Source of the DNA: Proteiniphilum sp. UBA4977
GTDB lineage: Bacteria > Bacteroidota > Bacteroidia > Bacteroidales > Dysgonomonadaceae
Assembly (NCBI GenBank): GCA_002398565.1
Contig: DGZP01000106.1
Location: 1 to 13,198 of the forward strand
Length of the DNA stretch: 13,198 bases
Direction: 5' to 3'
Within the stretch, counting starts at the first letter, position 1. The number at the start of each line of letters is the position of its first letter. The notes beneath the pieces are model-generated. The model did no database searches, had not been told where the DNA came from, and saw only the letters and a list, made by a program, of their open reading frames with translations. The position numbers were made by a program, and so were the translations under genes. Positions 8,091-13,198 of this stretch are shown in pieces.

Positions 8091-8136
8091 GACCCGTGCA
8101 GTTTTTTGTAAGCATAAGACAAAGTCTATGGTTATT

Positions 8137-8195
8137 TTCGAGTATAAAAGAAAATAGCTACATTTACATCAAATTATTCGAGTATGAAAGAAAAT
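8137..8195 (+). repeat. 19-bp direct repeat, 40-bp period
   Basis: TTCGAGTATRAAAGAAAAT occurs at 8137-8155 (R is A) and 8177-8195 (R is G), start to start exactly 40 bp. It sits between the lipoprotein promoter and the left end of the insertion sequence. The next repeat position in phase, 8217, falls at the insertion sequence edge. It resembles an operator array cut off by the insertion, but no gene now follows it. Confidence 0.75.
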
Positions 8196-8210
8196 TTTGA
8201 GGCTTGCGTA

Positions 8211-8250
8211 TTCCGGTGATGCTGACCCCCTATCCGGGATGTTGACCCCC
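8211..8250 (+). repeat. Left-end transposase-binding repeats of the IS21 element
   Basis: Two consecutive units in one orientation, TTCCGGTGATGCTGACCCCC (8211-8230) and ATCCGGGATGTTGACCCCC (8232-8250), 21 bp apart. Multiple short terminal repeats that serve as transposase binding sites are a feature of the IS21 family. Confidence 0.75.
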
Positions 8251-8282
8251 TGCGTTCTCCCGGAGGGCACTCCGAAGGTCAT

Positions 8283-8306
8283 CCTTTTTTGATTTATCAA
8301 AAAAGG
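8283..8306. repeat. Perfect 10-bp inverted repeat just after istB
   Basis: CCTTTTTTGA (8283-8292), a 4-nt loop, then TCAAAAAAGG (8297-8306). It lies 12 bp past the istB stop codon and may end or block transcription, or shield the element from outside promoters. No T run follows on the istB strand beyond the stem itself, so an ordinary terminator is not certain. Confidence 0.6.
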
Positions 8307-8317
8307 CAAGCACAAAA

Positions 8318-8765
8318 TTATCGTTTTTTTCTTCTCAGGGAGTCTCCTTTGAGTGTTATTTTATGTGATGCGTTCAATAATCTGTCTAAAATGGCATCGG
8401 CAACCGTCTTTTCCGTTATGATGTCGTACCACTTTTCCAGTGGAAGTTGAGTACCTATGATGATGGACTTTTTAGCGAACCGGTCTTCAATGATCTCCCA
8501 GCCGGAGCGCCTGGTTCCTGTCCAGGTTGCGTGGATGCGAGTAGTCTATTTCTTCAAGGGATGCCGGATAGCGGAACCCCGCGTTTTTCACCAGCCGGTC
8601 CGTTTTCCGGTTCTCCTGTTCCTCCCATTCCGCCTCGACCAAGGTCGCCAGCATCTGGTCGATGGTGAACTGCCCCGATGTCTTACTCTCCAGGATAGCC
8701 CTGAACGAGGACTGCATCCCATACAGGCGGAGCCGCCCCATTTTTTCCAATGTCACTTCATTCAT
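8318..8765 (-). pseudogene. istB: istB helper ATPase remnant with internal deletion and frameshift
   Basis: IstB is the AAA+ helper that assists IstA in target capture. The first 85 or so residues match the IstB N-terminal helical domain (YGMQSSFRAILESKTSGQF, EEIDYSHPRNLDRNQ). The frame then ends after ALRLGDH at 8487. In another frame, from about 8497 to the stop at 8318, the IstB C-terminal end is present (IIEDRFAKKSIIIGTQLPLE, WYDIITEKTVADAILDRLL, LKGDSLRR). Intact IstB has about 250 residues; about 100 are missing between the two parts, including the Walker A and B motifs. The join lies near 8495-8505 and is out of frame. The start is 12 bp after the istA stop. The protein cannot bind ATP, so transposition would need IstB from another copy. 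Confidence 0.88.
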
Positions 8766-8777
8766 GTTCCTTTTGTT

Positions 8778-10346
8778 TTAATCGTTACGCATGTCTTTAT
8801 AATAATCGCTTCCCCTGAGGTTTTCATGCCCGGGAAGTTTTTGTTCCCTTGCCGCCTGTTCCCCTTGCGCCCAAAGCTTGTCGGTATTGTTGGCCAGGAC
8901 CTTTGATATGAACCCGTAGTTGTAGGTCTCCATCCTTATCCCCATCCTGCAGGCGGTCACCAGGCGCTCCCTGCCCACCTTTTTGGCGAAGGAGAGTATT
9001 CCCACGCAGGCACGGTAAAGCGTTTCAGGGTAGTTCTTCTGCGAGAGCACGCCTTCTATGTAGGTTTTAACTTCGGGACTGATCCCGGCGGCCCAGTTGA
9101 TGAACTTCTCCGGGTTCCACTCCGAGACGAACCGGTGGTGCGAGGGCAGGTGTTCCTTGACGGTGGTGTATTTGTAGGGTTTCCTGTCCCTTAAATGGAA
9201 AGCCACGCGCTCACCTTTCAGGTAGACGCTGACCTCCTTCGAGGTGTAGCTTAACTTGACTTTCTCCCCGATGTGACGGTACGGGACACTGTAATAGTGC
9301 CTGTCGTCGGAAAGTTGCACATGGCAGTTCTTCATCACCGTCACCTGTCTCGTCTTCCTTATTTCAAAACGTTCGGCAGGCAGAGGATTTAACGCTTCCC
9401 TTTCGGTTTGCTCGAACACCTGCCTGCGGGAGTGATCCTTGCCCTGGAAGGGGGTCGAGTTATGCTTTTCAAGGCACCGGAGTATGGCCCCGTTCAACTC
9501 TTCCAGCGAGAAGAAGGTCATCTCCGAGAGTTCGGCGTGCACCCTCGTGTAAAGCGTGCGGATATGGTTCTCGACAAGGCTTTTATCCCTGGGCCTGCGG
9601 CTGCGGGCTGGCAAGACGCCACATCCGTAATGGCTGGCCATGTCCAGGAAGTCTTCGTTCAGCCCGGGATCATACTTGCTGCTCTTGCTCACGGCGCTCT
9701 TCAGGTTGTCGGGGACCAGTACCTTGGGAACACCGCCATAGTAATGCAGCGCGTTCTGCACGCTGGCGATAAAGTCTTCCTTTTGCTGGCTGGGGGAAGC
9801 TTCCCCATAGGTGTATTGGCTCTGCCCGAGAACGGAGACAAAGAACTCGCATTCGGTGATTTCCCCCGTGCCGTATTCAACGTAGTGTAATTTCTTTCCC
9901 GCGTAGTCAACGAACATCTTGTCCCCGGCCTCGTGCTCGAAGTGCATCACGGCCGACCTGCCCTCCCGGTATTTTTGGTAATGGTGGCAGAACTGGGAGT
10001 ACTGGTAGCCCCCGGGATGGGTCTCCTTGTATTTGCACCAGAGGTAATGAAGGGTGAAACCTGTCTCCTCCAGCTTGCTGCTGATATCGGGAAAAAGTTG
10101 TCGCAATTGGGTCAGATTATCCCGGCCTTGCATATTATCCTCCAACACGATATGCTCCAATGACTCGTTGCTGTGGGTGGAAACTGCCTCCGGTGCCAAT
10201 CCCTTGGACTCTGCCTGGCGCAAATAACGCTTGACCGTGTTTTTGGATACCCCCAGCTCACGTGAGATCGTCTTGATCCCGTAGCCAAGGCCATGTAAAT
10301 GTAGTATCTGTTTTACCATGCTGATGCTTTTGGGTGTCCCTGCCAT
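8778..10346 (-). CDS. istA: IS21-family transposase IstA
   Basis: IstA cuts and joins the element ends. Residues 8-45 form a helix-turn-helix (IKTISRELGVSKNTVKRYLR) that binds the terminal repeats. The DDE integrase core has Asp147 (MFVDYAGKK), Asp213 (LVPDNLKSAV) and Glu259 (DKSLVENHIRTLY), all present. A beta-rich region around 330-400 (VQLSDDRHYYSVPYRHIGEK, VSVYLKGERVAFH) matches the usual C-terminal domain of IS21 transposases. The 522-residue length is normal and no frameshift is seen. The start is the first in-frame ATG after the right-end repeats; no consensus promoter was found directly upstream. Its partner istB is broken, so the enzyme is probably intact but unable to act alone here. 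Confidence 0.95.
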   Translation of the reverse strand: MAGTPKSISMVKQILHLHGLGYGIKTISRELGVSKNTVKRYLRQAESKGLAPEAVSTHSNESLEHIVLEDNMQGRDNLTQLRQLFPDISSKLEETGFTLHYLWCKYKETHPGGYQYSQFCHHYQKYREGRSAVMHFEHEAGDKMFVDYAGKKLHYVEYGTGEITECEFFVSVLGQSQYTYGEASPSQQKEDFIASVQNALHYYGGVPKVLVPDNLKSAVSKSSKYDPGLNEDFLDMASHYGCGVLPARSRRPRDKSLVENHIRTLYTRVHAELSEMTFFSLEELNGAILRCLEKHNSTPFQGKDHSRRQVFEQTEREALNPLPAERFEIRKTRQVTVMKNCHVQLSDDRHYYSVPYRHIGEKVKLSYTSKEVSVYLKGERVAFHLRDRKPYKYTTVKEHLPSHHRFVSEWNPEKFINWAAGISPEVKTYIEGVLSQKNYPETLYRACVGILSFAKKVGRERLVTACRMGIRMETYNYGFISKVLANNTDKLWAQGEQAAREQKLPGHENLRGSDYYKDMRND

Positions 10347-10451
10347 TTTGATTCTTGTTTATGTTTACACTTGTAGCCATAAACAATTCAAAGTGGGGAA
10401 AACCTTCGGCGCCCGGGCGGGGTCAGTATGACGGAACGGCAGGAGGCGGAC

Positions 10452-10578
10452 ATTCCGGCATGTTGACCCCTGCAAGCCTTTAATAAAAGATGCGTGTCCG
10501 GAGGAGTTTTGCAGAGGGGTTAGGATCCCGGAACAGGGGTCAGCTTGTTCCGGAATGAGGGGTCAGGATAAAACGGAA
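10452..10578 (-). repeat. Right-end transposase-binding repeats of the IS21 element
   Basis: GGGGTCAG or GGGGTTAG cores occur at about 10515-10523, 10536-10543 and 10558-10566, facing inward, with TTCCGG spacers between them as at the left end. One unit, ATTCCGGCATGTTGACCCC (about 10452-10470), faces the opposite way, and another GGGGTCAG occurs at about 10418-10425. Spacing of the outer three is 21-22 bp, like the left end. Confidence 0.7.
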
Positions 10579-10716
10579 TTTGTAGCAGCGACTTATTGAT
10601 ATGATGCATGCGGATGAAGATTTGCAACGTGTGATAATGTGATAAAGGGGGTGACGGAAATGTAGAGCCGTATATGCGGCTGGGACCGGAGAATATCATC
10701 GGATGACATGCTGGAT

Positions 10717-10764
10717 AGTATGCGCCCGCCCGGCAATGATGGAGGAGTTGAAGCGATTTATTGT
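10717..10764 (+). repeat. 48-bp direct repeat, left copy
   Basis: It begins AGTATGCGCCCGCCCGGCAA and ends ATTTATTGT. It matches the copy at 12247-12294 at 47 of 48 bases (G here, T there, at 10755). Sequence outside the repeat is unrelated. The two copies bracket the ATPase gene with its iterons and promoter. Confidence 0.93.
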
Positions 10765-10785
10765 GAAGACTTATTATGACATTTA

Positions 10786-10846
10786 GTAATATGTAAAATA
10801 AAAATATGGTAATTTGTAAAACAGTATCGTATTAATTTGTAAAATA
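10786..10846 (+). repeat. Three 15-bp iterons with exact 23-bp period upstream of the ATPase gene
   Basis: GTAATATGTAAAATA (10786-10800), GTAATTTGTAAAACA (10809-10823) and TTAATTTGTAAAATA (10832-10846) are spaced 23 bp start to start. The third contains the TTTG of the -33 box. The spacing is a little over two helical turns, so a protein bound to all three would sit on nearly one face of the DNA. They look like an operator array; the binding protein is unknown. Confidence 0.82.
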
Positions 10847-10866
10847 GCACTTCTTTCGTATATTTG
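10836..10866 (+). promoter_or_regulatory. Promoter of the ATPase gene
   Basis: TTTG (10836-10839), 19 bp, then TATATTTG (10859-10866), an excellent Bacteroidetes promoter. The ATG at 10878 follows 11 bp after the -7 box, so the leader is very short, perhaps 5-8 nt. The -33 box lies within the third iteron, so occupation of the iterons would affect initiation directly. Confidence 0.82.
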
Positions 10867-10877
10867 TATCAAAAAAC

Positions 10878-12131
10878 ATGCTTTATCTTCCGAGAATAGT
10901 AGAATCTGAAATTGGGCAAAAATTGAGGGCCTCTGGTGCTGTATTGATTAAAGGACCAAAATCATGCGGAAAAACAGAAACTGCAAAACAGTTTGCCAAA
11001 AGCATTTTACAGGTGGACAGAGATGAACAGGTGCCTGTAATCATGTCGATTGATCCCAAAATGCTATTGGTGGGAGAAACTCCTCGCTTACTGGATGAAT
11101 GGCAGGAACAACCGAAATTATGGAATTATGTGCGTCATGAAGTAGACGACAGAAAGCAAAAAGGACAATTTATTCTCACCGGCTCGGCAAATCCCGACGA
11201 AGAGGTAAGACTGCATAGCGGATCGGGGCGTTTTACAATCGTAGAAATGCAGACAATGTCGTGGCGGGAGATGGGTTATTCGACGGGAGCGGTGAGTATG
11301 TCAGGATTATTGCGTGGAGATCGTATCTCTTTTTCGCAGAATGAAATTTCCCTTGAAGTAATCATTGAAAGAATGATGAAGGGAGGCTGGCCCGCCCTCA
11401 TTGGTGTTCCTCTCGAAGAGGCCCTGTTATTGAACAGGGGGTATGTGGATTTGTTGGCAGATATCGATATGAGCAGGGTTTCAAACAAGAGAAGAGACCC
11501 GGGGAAAGTAAGAATGCTGCTTCGCTCAATCGCACGAAATGTGTCTACATTGGTGGATAATACCACGTTGGCTAAAGATATGAAAACAGTGGAAGATGCT
11601 GATTTATCACGGCCGACGATCATTGATTATCTGGATACATTGTCACGATTGATGATTTTTGAAGAACAACCCGCATTTAATCTGCATATACGATCTGCAA
11701 ATTCGTTGCGGAAATCTCCAAAGCGGCATTTTTGTGATGTCTCCCTGGCTATAGCCGCGCTTAGATTAACCAAAGAGGCGCTATTGAAAGATCTGAAATA
11801 TTGTGGGTTCTTGTTTGAATCGCTCGTTTATCATGATTTAAAAATGTACGCAAGGGCCAATGATGCAGAAGTCTCACATTATCGCGACTCAGCCGGTTTG
11901 GAAATTGATGCCATAGTCAGGCAAAATAGCGGTGTTTGGGCTGCTTTTGAAGTAAAATTGGGTGTGGGGATGCATGATGAGGCAGCCAGCAATTTGTTGA
12001 AATTAAACGAAGTGGTTGATAAGGATAAATCATCGGGTCCGACTTCTTTAAACATCATCACAGGTACTGGAATGAGTTATACACGGCCAGATGGTGTCAA
12101 CGTGATTTCTATTGCTTCATTGGGAGAATAG
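10878..12131 (+). CDS. AAA_14/DUF4143-family ATPase
   Basis: This is a P-loop ATPase of a family common in Bacteroidetes genomes, whose cellular role is not settled. Walker A is GPKSCGKT (26-33), a Walker B-like RLLDEWQ follows at 70-76 and a sensor-like FILTGSA at 98-104. The helical part, about 155-260, includes a possible winged-helix stretch (DADLSRPTIIDYLDTLSRL). The DUF4143 C-terminal region has the nuclease-like pattern Glu314 (FLFESLVYHDL), Asp344 (GLEIDAIV) and Glu358-x-Lys360 (AAFEVKLG), in the order expected for a PD-(D/E)XK fold. Length 417 is normal and no residue appears lost. It has its own promoter with three upstream iterons and stands alone, bracketed by 48-bp direct repeats. 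It may bind the iterons itself (inference). Mobile or defence roles are possible but unproven. Confidence 0.92.
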   Translation: MLYLPRIVESEIGQKLRASGAVLIKGPKSCGKTETAKQFAKSILQVDRDEQVPVIMSIDPKMLLVGETPRLLDEWQEQPKLWNYVRHEVDDRKQKGQFILTGSANPDEEVRLHSGSGRFTIVEMQTMSWREMGYSTGAVSMSGLLRGDRISFSQNEISLEVIIERMMKGGWPALIGVPLEEALLLNRGYVDLLADIDMSRVSNKRRDPGKVRMLLRSIARNVSTLVDNTTLAKDMKTVEDADLSRPTIIDYLDTLSRLMIFEEQPAFNLHIRSANSLRKSPKRHFCDVSLAIAALRLTKEALLKDLKYCGFLFESLVYHDLKMYARANDAEVSHYRDSAGLEIDAIVRQNSGVWAAFEVKLGVGMHDEAASNLLKLNEVVDKDKSSGPTSLNIITGTGMSYTRPDGVNVISIASLGE

Positions 12132-12283
12132 TGGAGTTGCAACAGGTATTACGGAGTCATTGATTTGAAGTACAAAATCGATTTCTGCCAGATGCTCCTG
12201 TTTGGGTTTCTACAAAATTGTCATTTGGCGCTGAGGTAGTATTATAAGTATGCGCCCGCCCGGCAATGATGGAGGAGTTGAAG
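12132..12283. other. Short gap between convergent genes
   Basis: This is the space between the ATPase stop and the stop of the convergent SecB-like gene. It contains most of the right copy of the 48-bp repeat. A frame ending at about 12247 reads FEVQNRFLPDAPVWVSTKLS and could be a gene remnant. No terminator hairpin with a T run was found. Confidence 0.4.
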
Positions 12284-12294
12284 CTATTTATTGT
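12247..12294 (+). repeat. 48-bp direct repeat, right copy, overlapping the end of the SecB-like gene
   Basis: This is the second copy of the repeat at 10717-10764, with one mismatch, in the same orientation and 1,530 bp away. The last 11 bases (12284-12294) include the stop codon and final codons of the SecB-like gene on the other strand. In the left copy the matching stop codon reads TCG instead of TAG. Confidence 0.93.
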
Positions 12295-12700
12295 AAGCGG
12301 TAAAGTTCGCCGGCGGTAACAGGATAATGCCAACTCCTGCTTTTACTGACAGGCTGGTCAGATGTTCTCTAATATAGGGATATATAATAGCAGCACCATT
12401 TACGTTACCAAAATTTTCAAGATCGATTACCGATTCCCCGGTTTTTTCGAATATACCAATCATTTTAATGGTAGCTGATATTTGTTTTTCTTCGTTTAAG
12501 ATTTGAGAGAAATGGAGCGTTTGTATGACAGATACGATGTTTTTTTCTGCATTTACAGTTACTTCCCCTTCAATTCGAATGTCATGTGTGATTGAAGGGT
12601 CGTCAAATACAACATTAGGTACCCTTTTAAAATCGCTCTCCAGTAAAAGGATATTATGTATCCTGAAGCCGGATTCCATATCTTTGTTATCATTTTCCAT
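12284..12700 (-). CDS. SecB-like chaperone
   Basis: SecB proteins hold clients unfolded, either for export or, in toxin-antitoxin-chaperone systems, to protect an antitoxin. The C-terminal half is diagnostic: NFGNVNGAAIIYPYIREHLT (96-115) and GIILLPPANF (124-133) correspond to the SecB consensus with a tyrosine-x-arginine-glutamate helix and a final LPPVNF-type motif. The N-terminal half gives alternating beta-strands (IRIEGEVTVNAEKNIVSVIQ) as in the SecB sheet. At 138 residues it is a little shorter than E. coli SecB (155). The start lies 2 bp after the stop of the upstream gene, indicating co-transcription and translational coupling. This genetic setting, next to a small partner rather than a housekeeping gene, suggests a dedicated chaperone (inference). 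Confidence 0.8.
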   Translation of the reverse strand: MENDNKDMESGFRIHNILLLESDFKRVPNVVFDDPSITHDIRIEGEVTVNAEKNIVSVIQTLHFSQILNEEKQISATIKMIGIFEKTGESVIDLENFGNVNGAAIIYPYIREHLTSLSVKAGVGIILLPPANFTAYNK

Positions 12701-12702
12701 TT

Positions 12703-13173
12703 CTAAGATGCTTTTGGCAAATTTGTAAATTGCCCAATATCGGGGAGTCCATTTATTGGATTGTTACTAAAGTGATGATTGATATCGGTTGAAATGGTGA
12801 TGTCATGGATAGTTACTGAATTTACAAAACTTGATATTTCTAAATTCGTCTCTTCAATTATAATACTTTTTGTGGATGAGATACAAGGCATGTCAAAATG
12901 AAGTCCCTTTAGTTCAAAGTCAATATTCTCTAATCCAACAAGGGCATCATCCGATATAAAACCAATATTTTCGTGCGGAAATTGATCTACAAACTCATCA
13001 AACATTTTACTCTCCCACGCGATATATCTTTCACTCAAATAATATACTTCATTAGGCACGACTTCCACAAAATGTGTATCTGAAAGTTTATCATGTTCGT
13101 ACCGAACGCGGGTTTCAGGGAAATCGTGAATAAAGGATTGTAATTTTGAAATGATAAATTCGTTAGGTGTCAT
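12703..13173 (-). CDS. Small protein of unknown function, coupled to the SecB-like gene
   Basis: Its function is not recognised. The 156-residue protein has no signal peptide or membrane segment. Residues 1-95 are acidic and aromatic and look like a compact soluble domain (FVEVVPNEVYYLSERYIAWE, MFDEFVDQFPHENIGFISDD). The remaining part is rich in Ile, Thr, Ser and Asn with beta-strand character (SIIIEETNLEISSFVNSVTI) and ends NLPKAS. It lies 2 bp upstream of the SecB-like gene, so it is a likely client or partner; small genes coupled to SecB-like genes include toxins and antitoxins, but no known toxin motif is seen here. The ATG at 13173 is the first in frame, preceded by ACGCAA. Only 25 bp upstream are visible and no promoter is found in them; further genes of the operon could lie outside. 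Confidence 0.72.
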   Translation of the reverse strand: MTPNEFIISKLQSFIHDFPETRVRYEHDKLSDTHFVEVVPNEVYYLSERYIAWESKMFDEFVDQFPHENIGFISDDALVGLENIDFELKGLHFDMPCISSTKSIIIEETNLEISSFVNSVTIHDITISTDINHHFSNNPINGLPDIGQFTNLPKAS

Positions 13174-13198
13174 TTGCGTAAATACTTTTTTAGTACCG

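Larger units (their letters stand above)
8211..10578 (-). mobile_element. IS21-family insertion sequence, defective
   Basis: The element has the IS21 layout: istA followed by istB in one direction, with several internal repeats of TTCCGG...TGACCCC at both ends. IstA keeps its catalytic residues, but istB has lost its ATPase core. Edges are approximate: the outermost inverted motifs are ATTCCG...CTGACCCC at about 8210-8229 and, inverted, about 10558-10579. No clear target-site duplication is visible, which may mean an imprecise boundary estimate or later recombination. Confidence 0.85.
10579..10877. other. Intergenic region between the insertion sequence and the ATPase gene
   Basis: No gene is supported here. 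It holds the left copy of the 48-bp repeat, then three iterons and the promoter of the ATPase gene. A plus-strand frame open from 10666 to a TGA at about 10779 (CGWDRRISSDDMLDSMRPPG, then NDGGVEAIYCEDLL) runs through the repeat; its origin is not recognised. Confidence 0.5.

Noticed and set aside
8447..8906. Overlapping plus-strand frames across istB and the end of istA
   Set aside because: They are Pro/Arg-rich shadows of the IS21 genes; the minus-strand frames have clear family matches.
9408..9890. Long plus-strand open frame of 160 codons opposite istA
   Set aside because: It lies wholly within the intact transposase gene on the other strand and its translation has no domain-like pattern; it is a shadow of istA codon use.
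10786..10846. CRISPR array or plasmid origin iterons
   Set aside because: Only three 15-bp units with 8-bp gaps, far too small for CRISPR, no cas or rep gene nearby, and the last unit overlaps a promoter, so an operator is the better reading.
12247..12294. 48-bp repeat as a transcription terminator between convergent genes
   Set aside because: No stable hairpin followed by a T run on either strand, and the left copy is not next to a gene end.
1..13198. tRNA or rRNA genes and riboswitches
   Set aside because: No cloverleaf with a conserved T-loop, no ribosomal RNA core sequence and no known riboswitch consensus was seen by reading; integration at a tRNA is therefore not supported here.

Overview
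The window looks like chromosome from a member of the Bacteroidales. Three things support this: a SusC/SusD outer-membrane pair, promoters of the Bacteroidetes type (TTG or TTTG, about 19 bp, then TAnnTTTG), and start codons preceded by A/T-rich leaders rather than Shine-Dalgarno sequences. The precise genus cannot be read from the sequence.

Region 1 (1-6130, minus strand) is one end of a polysaccharide utilisation locus. The gene order is a GH88/GH105-type unsaturated glycuronyl hydrolase lipoprotein, then a SusC/RagA TonB-dependent transporter, then a SusD/RagB glycan-binding lipoprotein. Together they would bind and import oligosaccharides with an unsaturated uronic acid end, as polysaccharide lyases produce from pectin-type or other uronate-rich glycans, and would remove the terminal sugar. 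The susD reading frame stops just inside the left edge, apparently too early, and one missing base would explain it.

Region 2 (6130-8210) holds two tandem paralogous XRE-type helix-turn-helix regulators on the plus strand. Each has its own near-identical promoter, and the second promoter overlaps the end of the first gene. After a probable terminator and about 300 bp without a recognisable gene comes a small lipoprotein on the minus strand. Upstream of it lies a 19-bp direct repeat with 40-bp spacing.

Region 3 (about 8211-10578) is an IS21-family insertion sequence. IstA is full length with its DDE residues, but istB has lost its ATPase core and is out of frame, so the copy is probably unable to move by itself. 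Both ends carry several TTCCGG...TGACCCC repeats.

Region 4 (10579-12294) is a compact ATPase unit. An AAA_14/DUF4143 ATPase follows a promoter whose -33 box lies in the last of three 15-bp iterons spaced exactly 23 bp apart. The whole unit is bracketed by a 48-bp direct repeat (one mismatch) with a 1,530-bp period.

Region 5 (12284-13173, minus strand) is a tightly coupled pair: a small protein of unknown function followed by a SecB-like chaperone. The 3' end of the SecB-like gene runs into the right-hand copy of the 48-bp repeat. The right-hand half of the window is therefore accessory DNA. The best candidates for something undescribed are the ATPase unit with its iterons and flanking repeats, and the SecB-like pair beside it.
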